A DNA stretch of 64,000 bases from Clonostachys chloroleuca (taxonomy: Eukaryota; Ascomycota; Sordariomycetes; Hypocreales; Bionectriaceae), in assembly GCA_037952775.1 (NCBI GenBank), contig JBANAY010000003.1, forward strand, positions 3,286,001-3,350,000, written 5' to 3'. Under the pieces are notes generated by a model. The model had not been told where the DNA came from, ran no database searches, and saw only the letters and a list, made by a program, of their open reading frames with translations. The position numbers and the translations under genes were made by a program. Positions 25,367-38,286 of this stretch are shown piece after piece (the stretch's first letter is position 1; each line of letters starts with the position of its first letter).

Positions 25367-27290
25367 ATACAGATCTGGCAGCTGGCTTGCTGTTCTGTGT
25401 CTCGGGGTCAAATCTAATCTTGAAGAGTAAGGGCCCTTGCAACGTATTCATTGGGGCATTTATTGGTTGCGTGACTGGGGAGTACTCGTGGGACTGGTGT
25501 TGGATAATACAATTCAAGTATTTTTGATTTCACTTGCGTTCTTTTTTTGATAATTCTGCGGCATCGTTCTCACGGGAACGTGCCACTGGCTCATGGGGAG
25601 GTAATGTTTAACATGATAAAGACTTGCTTGATTGGTATTGGAGGACTTGCACGCGGAAATCTTTGATCCTCGAATCAGAGACGACAAGAGGAGGAGAGAA
25701 AAGTTATATATCTTGGATAACGAGACGCCCACAAAGCGTTCTCGGATATAGCAGTGCTGTCGAATTGAAAATGAGAATTGATTACCTCCACCGAATCTGG
25801 ATCAAGTCAGAAACTGTGTGCTGGAAGCTGGTTGGTGGCCTGTCGTTGTCGGGATAATTCCAGGCAACTACCGGCGGCATGGCTTGCAGGAACGACTCCG
25901 CAATCGGGCAAGAACGGCTGTCTATATTTTAAAGCTGGATGTCATTTGGGGGAGTTGCGCCATGATCGGCGGCCTGACAGCAGACAAGGATCACAGCCAC
26001 TGCACTGTGCATTCCGAAGGCGATGGAGGCAACTAGCTTACAAGACGAGGCGAGTGAGTCGGGCAGTCAGGGTCCATAATCCGACAGTGGCTTCGGAAAG
26101 ATGAAGTGAATGATGGGATGTTCCTGATGGGGGAAATCAGGCCACTTGAGAAGCCTCGGGTTCCACCGCCCGAGCCCAAGCGAGCGCCAGATGCTTACCA
26201 TGGACGGGCGGTGATTGGCCGAGGGGCTGATCACGTCGTTTTGCTCCGTAGCATCGTCAGGACTTATCTGTATCTGGGCGATGGCCTCTGTGCTGGCGGG
26301 GCCGCTCGAGCGGTGCTGTGAGTGAGGGAGGGTGTGTGGAAGGCGAGGAAACTGAATATCAGGCCATTTTGTCCTTCTGGGCCGTTCGCAGGGCACATGA
26401 TGGGCCTGGCCCTGCCTGGGATGGGGATGGGGATCTGGGAGGAGCACCGCAGCTGCTAGGCTGGTCCTGCCTTCTGGAGCAGGTGCAGCTCAGCGTGGTA
26501 CGTACCAGCGACCAACGAGGAAGGGTCTACCGAGAGGAGCAGCCAGAGCACTTGCTACAGCCTACGGCAGGAACCTACCAGCACCTTCCCTGGGTAATGA
26601 TTTATGAGGTCATGGGCGCACTAACACAGGTACCTGTTACCAAGGCTGCGGACTCTGCTCGTCACTGGCCGCTTAATCGGTTGGTTAAAGCTTCTAGGCA
26701 CCACTGGCCATCTGTTGTTGTTTGGGCCGCAGGGGGTGGTTTGGGTGGTTTGGTGTTGGGGAGGGGCAGGGGGGTACGGTGTGGGCTGTGGAAATCGGAA
26801 ATACCTAGTCAGAAATTCTTGCACAGTCGTAATCGGACTTGATAAAGGTACCCAAGTACTAGCTAAGGTGCTCGGGAGCCGGATTGTATTAATAGCTTCG
26901 AGATCCCGCTGCCTTCTTTCTTTTTCCTTTCTTTGAACGTTCTGATTACCTACCCATTGTCTCTCGATTACTTATTTGGGCTTACATACTCACCACTGCT
27001 TTATTAGCGTCTGACAAATTCACCGCGACGACTTACACACGCTAAACCCCACGCGAGCCAGAGCGATCACCTCATTCTGCATTGAAGCGCGAGAAAGGCC
27101 AGACGGAAAAAGTCTAATAAAAAGGGGACAAAGTTTTCAGGAGACTCATATAAATACATATACGAGCGAAAGATTCAATAGACCGCACCAAGAGTAGAGC
27201 CAACGGATCTGCACATTGGAGAATCGAGAATACGCACTCACTCTCACTCTCACTCTCACACCTCCATACACACACACACAAACACCAGCC
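25367..27290. other. Intergenic region
   Basis: About 1.9 kb without a supported gene. GGTACC/TAGG words occur near 26630-26640 and 26845-26860. From about 26900 the sequence becomes CT- and CA-rich (CTCACT and CACACA repeats at 27236-27285), the likely leader of the small frame at 27291. Confidence 0.5.
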
Positions 27291-27521
27291 ATGGCCCCTA
27301 CATACACCATGTCGGCACACCTGTGCAAGCAGATCTGCTCCTCTTGGCGGCAAACCCGCCAGCCCACAGATGGTTCAGCACTCCCCTCCCACCGCTCGCT
27401 GTCCCCCGACAGCAGTATGAAGCCCCTGAGCGACCAGCGCAGGCGCAGTAGCAGCAGCAGCACCAGCGGCAGCAGCTTCCTCTCAAGTCAACTGTCCCGA
27501 CTCACGTCCAACGACCGATAA
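27291..27521 (+). CDS. Possible small protein of 76 aa, unknown function
   Basis: The ATG at 27291 sits in an excellent start context (CAGCCATGGCC), right after a CT/CA-rich stretch typical of fungal leaders. The product starts MAPTYTMSAHLCKQICSSWR and continues with a Ser/Arg-rich, polar C-terminus (RRRSSSSSTSGSSFLSSQL). There is no signal peptide, membrane segment or domain that I recognise. An in-frame ATG at 27216 inside the repeat would extend it by 25 residues, but these are simple-repeat translation. It could be a genuine short stress or developmental protein, or a chance frame. Confidence 0.45.
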   Translation: MAPTYTMSAHLCKQICSSWRQTRQPTDGSALPSHRSLSPDSSMKPLSDQRRRSSSSSTSGSSFLSSQLSRLTSNDR

Positions 27522-29116
27522 GCGTGCCGACACATAAACACGGCCACTTCCAGCTCCCCTCCTGCAGACAGCATGATCGAGGACTGCTGAATGGGCGACA
27601 CGATTTTGATTTCTATATCGCCGACATTTTATAATCCTACTTATCGCCTCACTGTGGATACCATTTTGGTCTACATTACCAACACACACACCACTTATGA
27701 GTGTGCCAGCATCTCTCTCCCGCCTAGGAACTTTTCTGTGCGCGAATCACACTGACAGCGATTATTGCACTTTCCCATCCACGAACTCATACGCTTTACA
27801 CGATCTCATTTTGTCATTATTTTGTTTCTCGGTACAAGGAGGGACCCTGTCCCTTTCTCAAAGATCTCAACGCTGGGAAGACTTTCCGCAGGTCTTGGGG
27901 GGAGGCTAGGCCAGGATATTTGCCAATATGGTTTAACTAGTCAGTGTTTCTTGTTTTCTTTTCCCGCACCAGGTTCACTGACCGTGGATCTTCCATTTGG
28001 AGTTTGGGGAAATCTTACTTTGTTCCTGCCTTGCGCGTTTGTTTGGTATTGATACTCCCCCAATGTTGTTGGTTTCCTGCAATGAATTTCGAACGCAAGA
28101 ATACTCGGAACACACACATGTATACATAGATATATATTCTGAGATTCTGCGATAAATATAATTTTGCAAGACCCATGCTCATATATCTTGACGTGAATAC
28201 CCAGCGCTTTAGAAATTAAGGGTCCCGTGCCCGCGGATTGGCACCCAGGTAGGTGTGTATGTCATCATGAACGCTTGGCGTGAAGACAGTCAAGTAGATG
28301 AGGACACTCGAGGATTAAATACTTCCCTATCTTCGAGCCTGCGATGAGTATTGCCGGATTATTGAGTGCTAATACGAAGCATATGAGACGCAATGCACTA
28401 AACATTGCCAATCTATGTCGCTTCCTACCTAGGTACTACCGGAGCATTCCAGTCATCTTAGAAAGATAGCCTCTTCGCCCGAAAGGGCCGCCCGATGGTT
28501 GGCTGTTGGCTGTGTCACTGCCGTCGCCCCTGCGGATCGCTCGTTGCAGCTCGCCGATCAGCTGGTGATGCGGCCGATGGACATTACCTCCGGTCACCGG
28601 AGCCCCCGGTCGTAAACCATACCGGACTGTCCCCGCATTTCCGACCGAGATGGAGGGACATGCAAGAAGGAGTGAAAATAAAAGGCGACGGTGACTGACC
28701 GCCGGCCACACACATCCCATCTTCGTGGGCGAGCGGGACGGCGCGGGCAGGCCGCTCATCCCAACACACCATGCAGCTCTAATCAGACGAGGGCGCCGGG
28801 ACCCGATGAGGGATGGATGGCTGATCAATGGCAATTCCAATCGATACGGGTGTGGTGGCCTAACGCAAAGCTATGTCACATAACCAATCTTCGAAGCATC
28901 GCTGCGACGTTTTTGAGGGAGCCGTTGGTGGCCCTATTTCTGGCCCTCTCCCCCCCGCTACCCGCGATGCGCCTGACTCTTCTTCTTTTCATTCTTCTTT
29001 TCTTTTGTTTTACTTGATGGAGCTTCTTTCGATTTAAATTACCTCTTCTCAAACTTGTGCCTGCCGCCGTGGTCGTCGTTGCTGTAGGCATAAGGTAGGG
29101 TTTCCTCAACACCTCC
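27522..29116. other. Intergenic region
   Basis: About 1.6 kb. It probably contains the 3' untranslated region of the 27291 frame and the promoter of the zinc-finger-like gene. CCTACCTAGGTACTACC near 28427 is another copy of the recurrent TAGGTAC-type word. No gene is seen. Confidence 0.5.
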
Positions 29117-30786
29117 ATGTCCCCCCCCGTCAAGAGAAGAAAAATCGGAGACGTGAGTGATCTGCTTCCCTCGATAGCTTTTTATTTCTCTATTCTGATT
29201 CTCACTCCGATCTGGAGGACCGAGAAAAGACTACTTTTGTGAAAATCACCATTACCATACTATATCTTTGTACTTGCTTTTGCTCGCCATGCATGCCCGC
29301 CGCCAGAAGCTGACCTGTAGATTCTTTCCAGCCATTTCGGCCTCAACTGCCCAAGAGCAGCAACCAGATCCAGGAGCAACCGTTCGAGAGGTCCTACCAG
29401 ATCCAGCGGTTCCTCTTCAACGACCCTGACAACGACTCGACCACCTGGGCCATCATCGAGGGCCGCAGGCAGGAGCCCAAGTTCATAGACTCCCAGACCA
29501 CGGCCTCGCCCCCCGGGTCCTGCGAGGACGACTCATCCGCCGCCGGGGCAGACGACAGCCTCATCACCTCCGTCTCCTTCCACAAGAACCGCTCCAAGGC
29601 GAGGCTGGCCGAGAGCAACGCCAGGTTCGAGGGGCCCCATGCTGAGTGAGCTCGCCATCTGAGCAATAACCACTTCACATCTGGATTTTTTTAACCCAAC
29701 CTATCTTTTCCTCCTTTCGATGGTTAATTCCCAGCCTACCCAAGGCGCATCAGCGGTGGATGGCGGAACAAGGGCCCCGGAGAAGTTCTCCTGTCCCTTT
29801 AGGTACAGAGCCACCAAGCATAACCTGTCATACCCGGATTCCGAGCCCTGCAAGGAGGGCAAGCAGTTCCCCAACATATCGAAACTCAGGTTCGTACAAA
29901 TCCCCAGTCTCGAAAATCTCATCTTCCAATTAGAAAGACCCTCGCCTCAAAAACCTCCTGTGGCACCTTCTCTAACACCTCCATGACTAGAGAACATCTT
30001 AAAAGGGTGCACTCCCCAGAGTACCGATGCAGCGACTGCAACCACAAGTTCTCCCAGGTCTCCGTCGCGGAGCTGCAGGACCTCAGGGCCTCCCACCGGC
30101 CCAAGTGCCGCCGCACCGGCCGCACCCCGCTGCCCGGCTTCGACATGACCGCCGAGCAGTGGGACAAGTGCAAGAACTGGAGCCAGAACCAGCGCGTCGA
30201 CCGCGGCTCCAGGAACGGCCTCTCGGAGCGCAAGCCCGCCTGGTCCTGGCGCCGCATCTACAACAGCCTCTTCCCCACCGACCGCATCACCGTCGGCCCG
30301 GATCCCTGCGCGTTTAAGCCGGGCCCCAGGGCGCACCAACTGCCGAGGGCGCAGCCGAGGGTGCAGCAGCCAACCAAGGGGGCTGGGCCGGGTGCGGATG
30401 GCAACCTGAGCGGTCCCGCACCGACCATGACGCCGTCCGACTTCGTGTCTGTGTTCTCGCTGGACTACAACAAGGCCTCGAACGGTAGCGAGAACCCCGC
30501 GCTAGGCGGCTCGTGGCCGTCATCGAATCCGCAGGGCCCCAGCTCGATCACGCCGTCATCAACGTCCGGGACCACGGAGACGGTGGAGTCGGCCCCGAGC
30601 CAGTCCGAGAAACCGGCCCAGCCAGTGACTGAGTTGACCCGGATAATGGATGACATGTACATGGACAGCAGTTATTTCAGTTGTGGAGATTATAATGGCA
30701 ACATGGATGCCAACATGTTCCTTGGTGAATATATCCAGCCGTCATTCGGACCGGCTGACGAGCGGATGGATGGCCACGCGGCCTGA
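29117..30786 (+). CDS. C2H2-like zinc-finger protein (fungal type), one junction unresolved
   Basis: Exons 29117-29152, 29332-29645, about 29773-29889 and 29991-30786 would encode about 420 aa. The start reads MSPPVKRRKIGD, a basic nuclear-type opening. The central part has a degenerate finger array: FSCPFRYRATKHNLSYPDSEPC, then LREHLKRVHSPEYRCSDC and DLRASHRPKC. This is the pattern of a fungal finger family found in many uncharacterised nuclear proteins. The C-terminal half is Ser/Pro-rich with acidic stretches. The join between exons 2 and 3 is a problem. The good donor at 29646 (GTGAGC) leaves phase 2, but the good acceptor before 29740 (TTCCCAG) needs phase 0. An AAG acceptor at 29771-29772 restores phase. 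Alternatives are two genes, with a second start at 29720, or an indel in the assembly. Confidence 0.65.
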
Positions 30787-31131
30787 TGTCTGTTTGATGA
30801 TCAACGAATAATTTCTGTCCATCTCTTACTGGTTTCTTTTGTACTCCTTGCCTTCTTCTGTATTTCACAAACATACCTGGGTTGGGGCGAAATTGTATCC
30901 TCTCACGACGGAATGCGACATGCTGCATCTAGAGTGCTTTGACGAATTTTATGATTACGACGGCCGATCATGTCTTTTTGCTTCAATTCAATGTAAAGGA
31001 GGGATCTTAGTGCTAAACAAGTTCCTTCTCTGATTCATATCTATGTTCATGCTATTAAGAAAAACATCGCATATGCTATCATGTGTATCGTTATCCGTTG
31101 GTCCAGTCAAGTTTAAGTTCCTCCTCCTCTC
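30787..31131. other. Convergent intergenic region
   Basis: Tail-to-tail spacer of 345 bp holding the 3' untranslated regions of the zinc-finger-like gene and PSD2. Nothing else is seen. Confidence 0.6.
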
Positions 31132-34100
31132 TTACATTGCCGAGGCAGCTAGAGTGTTAACCGTAGGAGCTGCGGACGGTTTCCTGCTGTGCCTTGGTTC
31201 ATCTTCTCCACTGCCCTCAGGCGAGTCTTCCACAGCAGCGCTGCCCTGGATCCGGCGCTTGGCCTCCTTCTTCTCGGCATCTGTAATCTCCTGCTCGTCC
31301 TTGCGCATATCTGGAGTCCACTGTGGCTCATCAGGAGAATGACCAACTGACATGCCAACACGAACCTAATTATAGAGTTAGCAACCAATGGATCCCCGAG
31401 AAAGGTTTCAGTCGATCATGCTCTACTTACCAAAGTCTCAAGGGCACTGCTGGAATTATCGACCAGATCATCGTCGTACAGCATCTTGCCAGGTTCGAAT
31501 AGCAGCAGAATTGTACTGCCTCCGAACTTGAAGTAACCAAGTTCGTCTGCCCGCTTCACTTGTTGGCCGGCTGTGGCCGTGATGACAGTGCTACCCACCA
31601 TCATAGCTCCCACGCAGATCACCATTACCCTTCCATGCTGCTCGCTATCGATAGGAACGAGAACACGGACGTTCTCTCCATAGACGTCGAGTGCTGAGCG
31701 AATAGCCATTGGGTTCACTGTGTAGTATTCACCCTCAATTGTTCTGGGCTCGCCCATTATTCCATCCACCGGCATATGGAAGCGGTGATAATCTTGAGGG
31801 GCCAGACGGAAAATACCCAGGGATCCGCCATCAAAACGAGAGACATCCTCGGGATAGGCATCACCAAGGAGTCTCTTCATGTTGAACTCACGACCCTTGA
31901 CCCAGACACTGGTCGCTTGCGATATTTCATTGAAGACCACACTGCGGCAGTCTGCAGGTGATACGATGATCTTTGGGTTGTCCGGGGCAGAGCAGGGTCG
32001 AGCGCCGGGCTTCAGAGCTCGGTAGAAGAATTCATTGAAGTTATTGAACTCGTTAAGAGGTAGGAGCACCTCCTCCATATTGAGCCTGTGAAATTCAATG
32101 AACTTCTCAATTTCTTCTCGAGATGCTGGATCATCAAATTTCTTGCCCTGCTTGATACTCAGGTTCTTGAGCATTTTTCGGACTAGAATGCCATGGTTAG
32201 TTGTCGGTTTGCTAAACAATGTATCTTGTCGTGATGGTACTTACTTCGTTTGTTCTCCATTTCACGCGACTTTAAGCCCTTGTACAACATTCTAATACCT
32301 AGTCTAACGTAGACACTCATCTTTTCCTCATTAATCTGACCTGTGATTCGGTCTTGGACAAGAATGTTGGCTGAGTTGGCTCCGAGCTTGTAGCCACCGT
32401 ACGAGATCTTCGTGATGACTTTTGAGTACCACTTGCGCTGGGCCTGGCTGGCTGTGACAAAGCCGGAAACCAGAACATTGTTGACTTGCCGCCAATCTTG
32501 ACTGGCACATGTGGCGATGTGAGTAATAATGTCTGTATCGCTGCGCTTGTTGAGACGGGGCTGGTGACAGATGGGGCATTCTCGAATCTCGACGACGTGT
32601 TCCTCATCATTGAGGTCATCCCGATCAGGGCTGTCGCTCTCATCCCCAGCGATCCGGAAATCAGAAGACGAAGCATTCAATGTGGGTTCCGATGCCTCAA
32701 TGGAGATCTGCGGGGTTGAGGTACCAGAGGCGGAGGCACTACCTGGGTCACCAGACCTACCGAGCAAATTCAGGCTCTTCATATCAGGCACCATCTTCTT
32801 GATTTTGTCCCCGACACTCTTGGGTTTGCTCTTGGCTTCAAGCTGCTCCTCGAGGCAGATTACAGCTTCGTCCATTGTCAACTCCCACTCTTCCTCATCA
32901 CCATGGGGAAATCGTTGGAAGAAACCGTCGATAGTCGTCTCCCTCAGCGTTGAGCCAATGCTGTCCAACATGGTCGTCATCTCGACGCGGCTGATGCGCC
33001 CACTTCTATCAGTGTCGTATTGACGCAGGAGAGCACGCCAGAACTGCTGTCGGAGTGCGGGATAAGCCATATATTTAGCCCGCAGATAAATAACCGGGCT
33101 ATGCTTGGCCTCCCACTTTTCCAAGTTCTTCAGAACTAGTGGAATTTCCAGATCAATGAAGTCAGGGTCTATCTCGTCTGCGTCTGACATTGGGTCTGCC
33201 AGCTCGTTTGTGGGAGTTGAAAGGCCGTCGGTAGGTGGTGCTAGGAGAGTCCCACTGGCATTTCCGCTACCACTTCCGCTGCCATTACCGTTGCCGTTGC
33301 CGTTGCCACGGCCAGCAGCAGCGTCTCCTGCGACTGATGGAGCTACGGAACTCGCGCTAGACGCATTCTTGGATAATCCGGGGCGAATTATCTTGCTCAG
33401 ACTTGATGTGGAGGAGGTCCTTGACAGACCCAGGCGCTTGAGACGGCTCTTGCTTGATGATCTCTGTTTGCTCAGAGCAGAAGGTTCGCGTAGCTCATAT
33501 AGGCCAGTCTCAGGGTCCGCCTTGGGAGCCTTCTCAATGATCTCTTGAATCGGAAGAGTGCAAGAGGCCACAAAGTCATTGCCTGAGTATTTGTCGTGGT
33601 CAATGACGGTAAAGGCAAAGGAATAGGCCTTCTCATGGGGCTGGACCTGGAAGATCATCTTCTCGTTGTATACAGGGTTGAGATTGTGCCGGATGCGTTT
33701 GGTACGATAGGTCTTCTTCCCCAAAGAGGCCACAACAAATGGGTCCATGTCAAAGCTCGTGCGAGTCAGGTTGGACTCGGGAGGCAGGTCAGTGATTCGG
33801 CAGATTTCAAGGAATATGATACCCATGACATCAGAATCGCCGTTGGTGAAGGCGTAAGGGTTTTGCTTCCTTTTTCGAAGTCCCTTGATTCGAAGGCGAC
33901 GCTTGCGCTTGTCCTCGGGGTCTCCGCCAATATCACTCTCCTCTGCGTCCAATTCTAGGTCATCCTCTTCATCATCACTAGTCCCGCCTCTGGAGGAAGA
34001 AGCTGGCACAGATCTGGGAACGATGGTCGGCGCGAGAACAGGCGTCCTGCTAGGAGTAATGTTTCGGGACGAATCTAGCCCAGGGCCTGGGGCGGATCTG

Positions 34101-34976
34101 GCCAAGTTGCCCAGCTTGTCAAGAATCTGGCGTGGGGTCGCATTCTTGCTGGATGTGTCGATCAGTGTAAACTGAAGCTGCAACTCGCCCGAGACGTAAC
34201 CCGTCTTCTTGCCTGGACGTTTACTCCGGAGAGGGTACCACTTTGGCTCTTGGGCAGACCTCTGGTTGGCAAAAATCTCCTCGAGAGCGAGATCAAACTC
34301 GCCCATATAGTCCTTGCCGAAGCGGTCCTTGTCCCAGCAGACCACATCGAGCAGGAGGTTCTGGTAGGAGGTGATGGGGATCTCTTCAATGGTGTTCCAA
34401 TCGGGATTGAGAGTTTTAGGGACTGTGTGCGTTTGGATTCGTGAATCGCCACAAGTGAGGACGAGGTACTGCAGCGATACGCATCATTGTTAGCTTGCGA
34501 AACACTCGGAGCTCATTGAAAGCATAATGGATCGGGGGAGTATAGCTGGGAAGGTTTTAATAGCTTAGAGCAGCAGAGACTTACGGGATCCGAGGTTCCT
34601 GACCGATCTTTGGCTGCCAAGTTCCGGCCCTGGAAAAAAGAAGCGTTAGCGTCCCAGATCTCACATTGATACAACGGCGTTCAAGATATGCGAGGAAGCG
34701 GCTGGCCCCGAGAAATTGCTAGACATTTCCAGGGGTCGCATTACCAGGCAGGGGATTCTCTGGGAGTTGGCGAAGCTCTAGAGAGCTTCTAGGAGAGCGG
34801 AACCATCGTGGGCTCAGCGATGTGGGAGAGCTGTGTGGGAGAGGGGCGCCAAAGGCGGGATTCAGACGTAGGGCAAGGTGTGTTTGTTTTTAGCATACCC
34901 TCATAATAACGACCTTGAGAACAAGGCCGCTGGGCGAGTCAGGCCCGCCCTTTGGTAAGTCGACCTTGGAAGCCAT
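31132..34976 (-). CDS. PSD2: Phosphatidylserine decarboxylase, PSD2 type with C2 domains and EF hand
   Basis: Five exons on the minus strand (34899-34976, 34585-34629, 32245-34468, 31431-32182, 31132-31365) give 1,110 aa. The enzyme turns phosphatidylserine into phosphatidylethanolamine with a pyruvoyl cofactor. Order: an N-terminal C2 domain (GLVLKVVIMR, LTLNPDWNT-like core), a disordered region, a second C2 domain (MGIIFLEICRITDLPP, RHNLNPVYNEKMIFQV), a canonical EF-hand loop (DTDRSGRISRVE), and the C-terminal decarboxylase domain. The self-cleavage site is FGGST, with the serine near residue 1005 becoming the pyruvoyl group. GGST rather than LGST is typical of the Golgi/endosome PSD2 class, as are the C2 domains and the lack of a mitochondrial leader. 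His-rich SPADCR and HRFHMPVDG segments carry catalytic residues. The tail after the alpha subunit is low-complexity. Confidence 0.95.
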
Positions 34977-37560
34977 GATTTTGTTTGTCGTCGGACTGGA
35001 GGTAGGGAGCGACGAGGAGGAAGGGGAGTAATAAGAGGGAAGAAGGCGGTTTGGAACGATGCGGACCATGGTGACGAAATCCCTGCCCCAAACAGGCGAA
35101 GGGGCCACCAGCCAGCTGAGCTGGACCCCAGGACGTGTCCAGTCAACCAGTGCACACGCAGACGAAGCCACAGGCGGTGATCCCCTGCGACCGCACAGCT
35201 ACAGCAGCTACCTAGGACGGGCGTTGGCGCTGGCGCTGGCGCTGGGAGCTTGGCGTACAGGCCAGTGGGGAAGAAGGGGGGATAGCCGCCTGCCGTTGGT
35301 CGCTGTGGGGTCGGGACTGATCACTGACGATGATGGTTGTGCGCGCGGATCGATCGATGCTTCCAATGGATTGGAGGGCGGGTCCTACTGTACCAAGCAA
35401 GGCTGCCTGCGTTGCTAAGAAAAAGGTACTTGCAGCTGCACAAAGGATGGCTGACTGGGATGATTGATGGCTGCTGCAACGGGCGATCAATGTCCCTGGC
35501 ACACCCACCCGAAGTGCAAATACCTGGTCAGCATCCGTGTCAGCGCGCAACCATGGCATCTCAGTTCAGCTCAGGCATGGAGCTAGTGATGGAAGACGGC
35601 CAATGCCAGTGGGTGATTGTTGGGCTGCATGATCGTACCGGTGTAAGAAGCCAGCTGGTTAACTTTGGAGCAGACACTAGCGTACCGAGTGCACCACTTC
35701 GGACTGTTGAACATGAAATTTGATAAATAAAATATAAATAAACAAAAAGGCTGAGGAAATGAGCAAATGCGGTGGTGATTTCCGCTCAATCACACGTACA
35801 TGGGTCCGTTATTTTTGGTTCAGCCGGTTTGGTACCTATTTCTCCGTGGCAGGAGTCGAGGGATGGATGGTTACAGCTGCACGCAGGACATATGGTCACA
35901 GATACAGAGTGTCGTGTGACATCGCCATGCAAAGACCAGGCTGGATCGTGCTTCAATTGGGGTCGAGGAAGGTTGGGAGAAACTTGCAGGAAGCTGGGGC
36001 AGAGGCAGCGTCCAGAAATGAGACTAAAGAATCACATCAAGGAGAAGGGCAAGGGGTCCAGGTTTTGAGCGCGGCGAGGAGAGAGGCGTCTTCCAGTTCT
36101 TGAAGTATCCATTCCTCAGCCCCCCAAGAGGCATTGGCCGTGCTCTCGGTCTAATTCAGTGCTAGCCATAAGCATGGGGCGCTTCAGCGATGGGGATGTA
36201 CTTCAATGGACGGGGACTAGAATGCATCGTATTCGTGGACAGCATGCGATAGTAGGCTAGAGCGGCAAGCGGTCTCAAACAGCCCGGCCGACCTGTACAC
36301 CACAGCCAGCCAAGCGATTCGGTTGATGCCACCCGCTGGGGGGATGGGGACAAACGAGGGGTTGGCGGTCAATGTGCCCCTTTCCAGCAGGGCTGCGGTT
36401 GATGGGATGGCATAGGTAGGGCCAGTTGCCAATCACAGGAGGCTACTTCTGTTGTCCTGCCTTGTCATCCATGTCTCATCTCTCGAACTTGTGACGAAAC
36501 AGCTGATAACTGAGCAAGACTGATTGAGGCGAGAGCCTCGGCAAGCAGAGGCCTGAGCTGAGAGAGAACCGGGGCACTGTAGGCAATGAAATGGAATGGA
36601 ACGGAAATCCCAAGGCAGGCAAGTGAGCTGAATGGAAGTGACCAACAGGCAGGGCCGAAAGAAGCCTTGTGGTGTTGTGCCTTTACCTCAAGCTGTGGCA
36701 CAGGTACTCCAATTGGAGGCCAAACGACGCGAGCTGCTGGTACCAGTACTTGAACCTCCAGCCCAACCCCAACATCAGCGTGCGGCAGAGCCCTAATGCC
36801 GTACCGAGTGCATTAGCAGCCCGCCAACCCGCCTGGAGCACGGCACCCTCATCCGAAGCCCAGCGCACAATAGCCAGGACCGACAATAGCGTCTGCCTCA
36901 TACCTGCAACTGTCACCAGTAGGTACATAGTTCGCAATAATCAGTGGTGCCTCTTCTCAACAGCCAACCGACTGATTCTCGTCTATTTGATTTACAGACG
37001 AAGACGGATTCCCAAGATAGGTCGCCGGAGCGTTTCGCCAATGATGTGAGATGCCTCAAAATGAGGTGGCTGCCACAACATAAGCATTGTCATAATCATG
37101 CTTGGCCAACATCAAAGTCCATCCCGGTCAAGTACCTTTCATACCTGCATACTACCCCTGGGATCTGCCACCAGCTTTGCCAGGCTCTAATTTTACTCTT
37201 TGAATCTGCACCTGCCTACCATTATGTTGGCTCAGGTCTTGTGCTTTGCCGCCGCCAGGAATGTCAGCATCCAAGGTACCGTCAGAAAAGAAATAAAGAA
37301 ATGACAAAGGGGGAAGAAGAAACCAACAGCCATGTCCCAGCCCATTTCGACCCACGTTATCTCCGTGGACCTACTTGGGCCACGCCAAGTCGAAATTCGT
37401 ATGTACCTGCTCCATGTAGATGTCTCGTCCGTCACAGATGGCGTCCGGGCCATCCGCAACCTCCTTGGCTAACAACACCTCTTCAACTTCTGTCCACAGT
37501 GGAACAATCCCGTTCTGGCTCTGCCGTCATCAATTGTGAGGACTAGGTACCCTCACTTAG
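34977..37560. other. Intergenic region
   Basis: About 2.6 kb with no gene I can support. The part next to 34976 is the PSD2 promoter. Several medium frames overlap on both strands, with no domain, no splice logic and composition like the background. Confidence 0.5.
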
Positions 37561-37830
37561 TGTAACGCTAGCTGGAAACAAGATGCCATCCTGCCCAGTG
37601 TCGGAAAGTTCCTGAGCAGCGCTGCTTTTAGATTCAGCTCTTTCCTGCTCAGCCTGGAGCAACGGAGTATATCACCTATATAAATTGCACTAACACTACA
37701 TATATATATATATACCGCATTCTAAATATCTACTATAAAATGCAATATACAGTTAGTAATACTTACTTATAGCTATTTTAAGAAGTAGTTATAAGGCATA
37801 GAGAAAAGGAAATAAAGATATTTAGATAAT
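37561..37830. other. AT-rich tract opening an accessory patch
   Basis: Composition changes sharply to AT-rich here, with a (TA)n run at about 37699-37714 and many TAA/TAT words. The next 2.2 kb are decayed coding sequence. It looks like an old insertion or a repeat-induced-mutation relic, but I see no terminal repeats or transposase. Confidence 0.55.
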
Positions 37831-38286
37831 TACCCATAACGCTGCAGTGATTGCTGAGTCAGCACTGATCACCGTATGGTGAGGCCCTTTCAAGTGTGGT
37901 GTCTGCAAGACATCCGTGATTCTAAGCCAGAGAGGATCAGTTCTCCTGCATTGCTTTACACAGGTGAATAGTATAAGACTTTGTAGGTTGTAGACTCCAG
38001 ACTGACATTTACATTTGCATTTACATTTACATTGACATTCCTTGCACCAATTTAACCCCTTCCATATCATTACCTGACGCCCTAAATCCGTCCCTCCCAC
38101 CGAAATGCTGGCCCAGTCAAGAACAACTCGTTTATACTGGCCATCTACTCTTTTTAGAGATGGATGTTCTCGTTTCTTGATCATGCCATCTGGGGAGAAT
38201 CTGACACCCGTGAAGGAGGCCAAGTCCAAAGTGAATGCTTGCAGCGATAAGACTAGAGCATACGTTTGCTGTTTTCAAGTTAAACA
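37831..38286 (-). pseudogene. Unrecognised coding-like remnant next to the decayed gene
   Basis: On the minus strand about 60 codons read like real protein: LDLASFTGVRFSPDGMIKK, then KRVVLDWASISVGGTDLG and QVMIWKGLNW. The frame then runs into a hexamer repeat (ACATTT units at 38005-38039, read as alternating Cys-Lys). There is no clear start or partner exon. It may be a fragment of a longer gene; I do not recognise it. Confidence 0.35.
38005..38039 (+). repeat. ACATTT hexanucleotide microsatellite
   Basis: Five to six imperfect copies of ACATTT/GCATTT in tandem. It lies inside the decayed patch. Confidence 0.8.
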
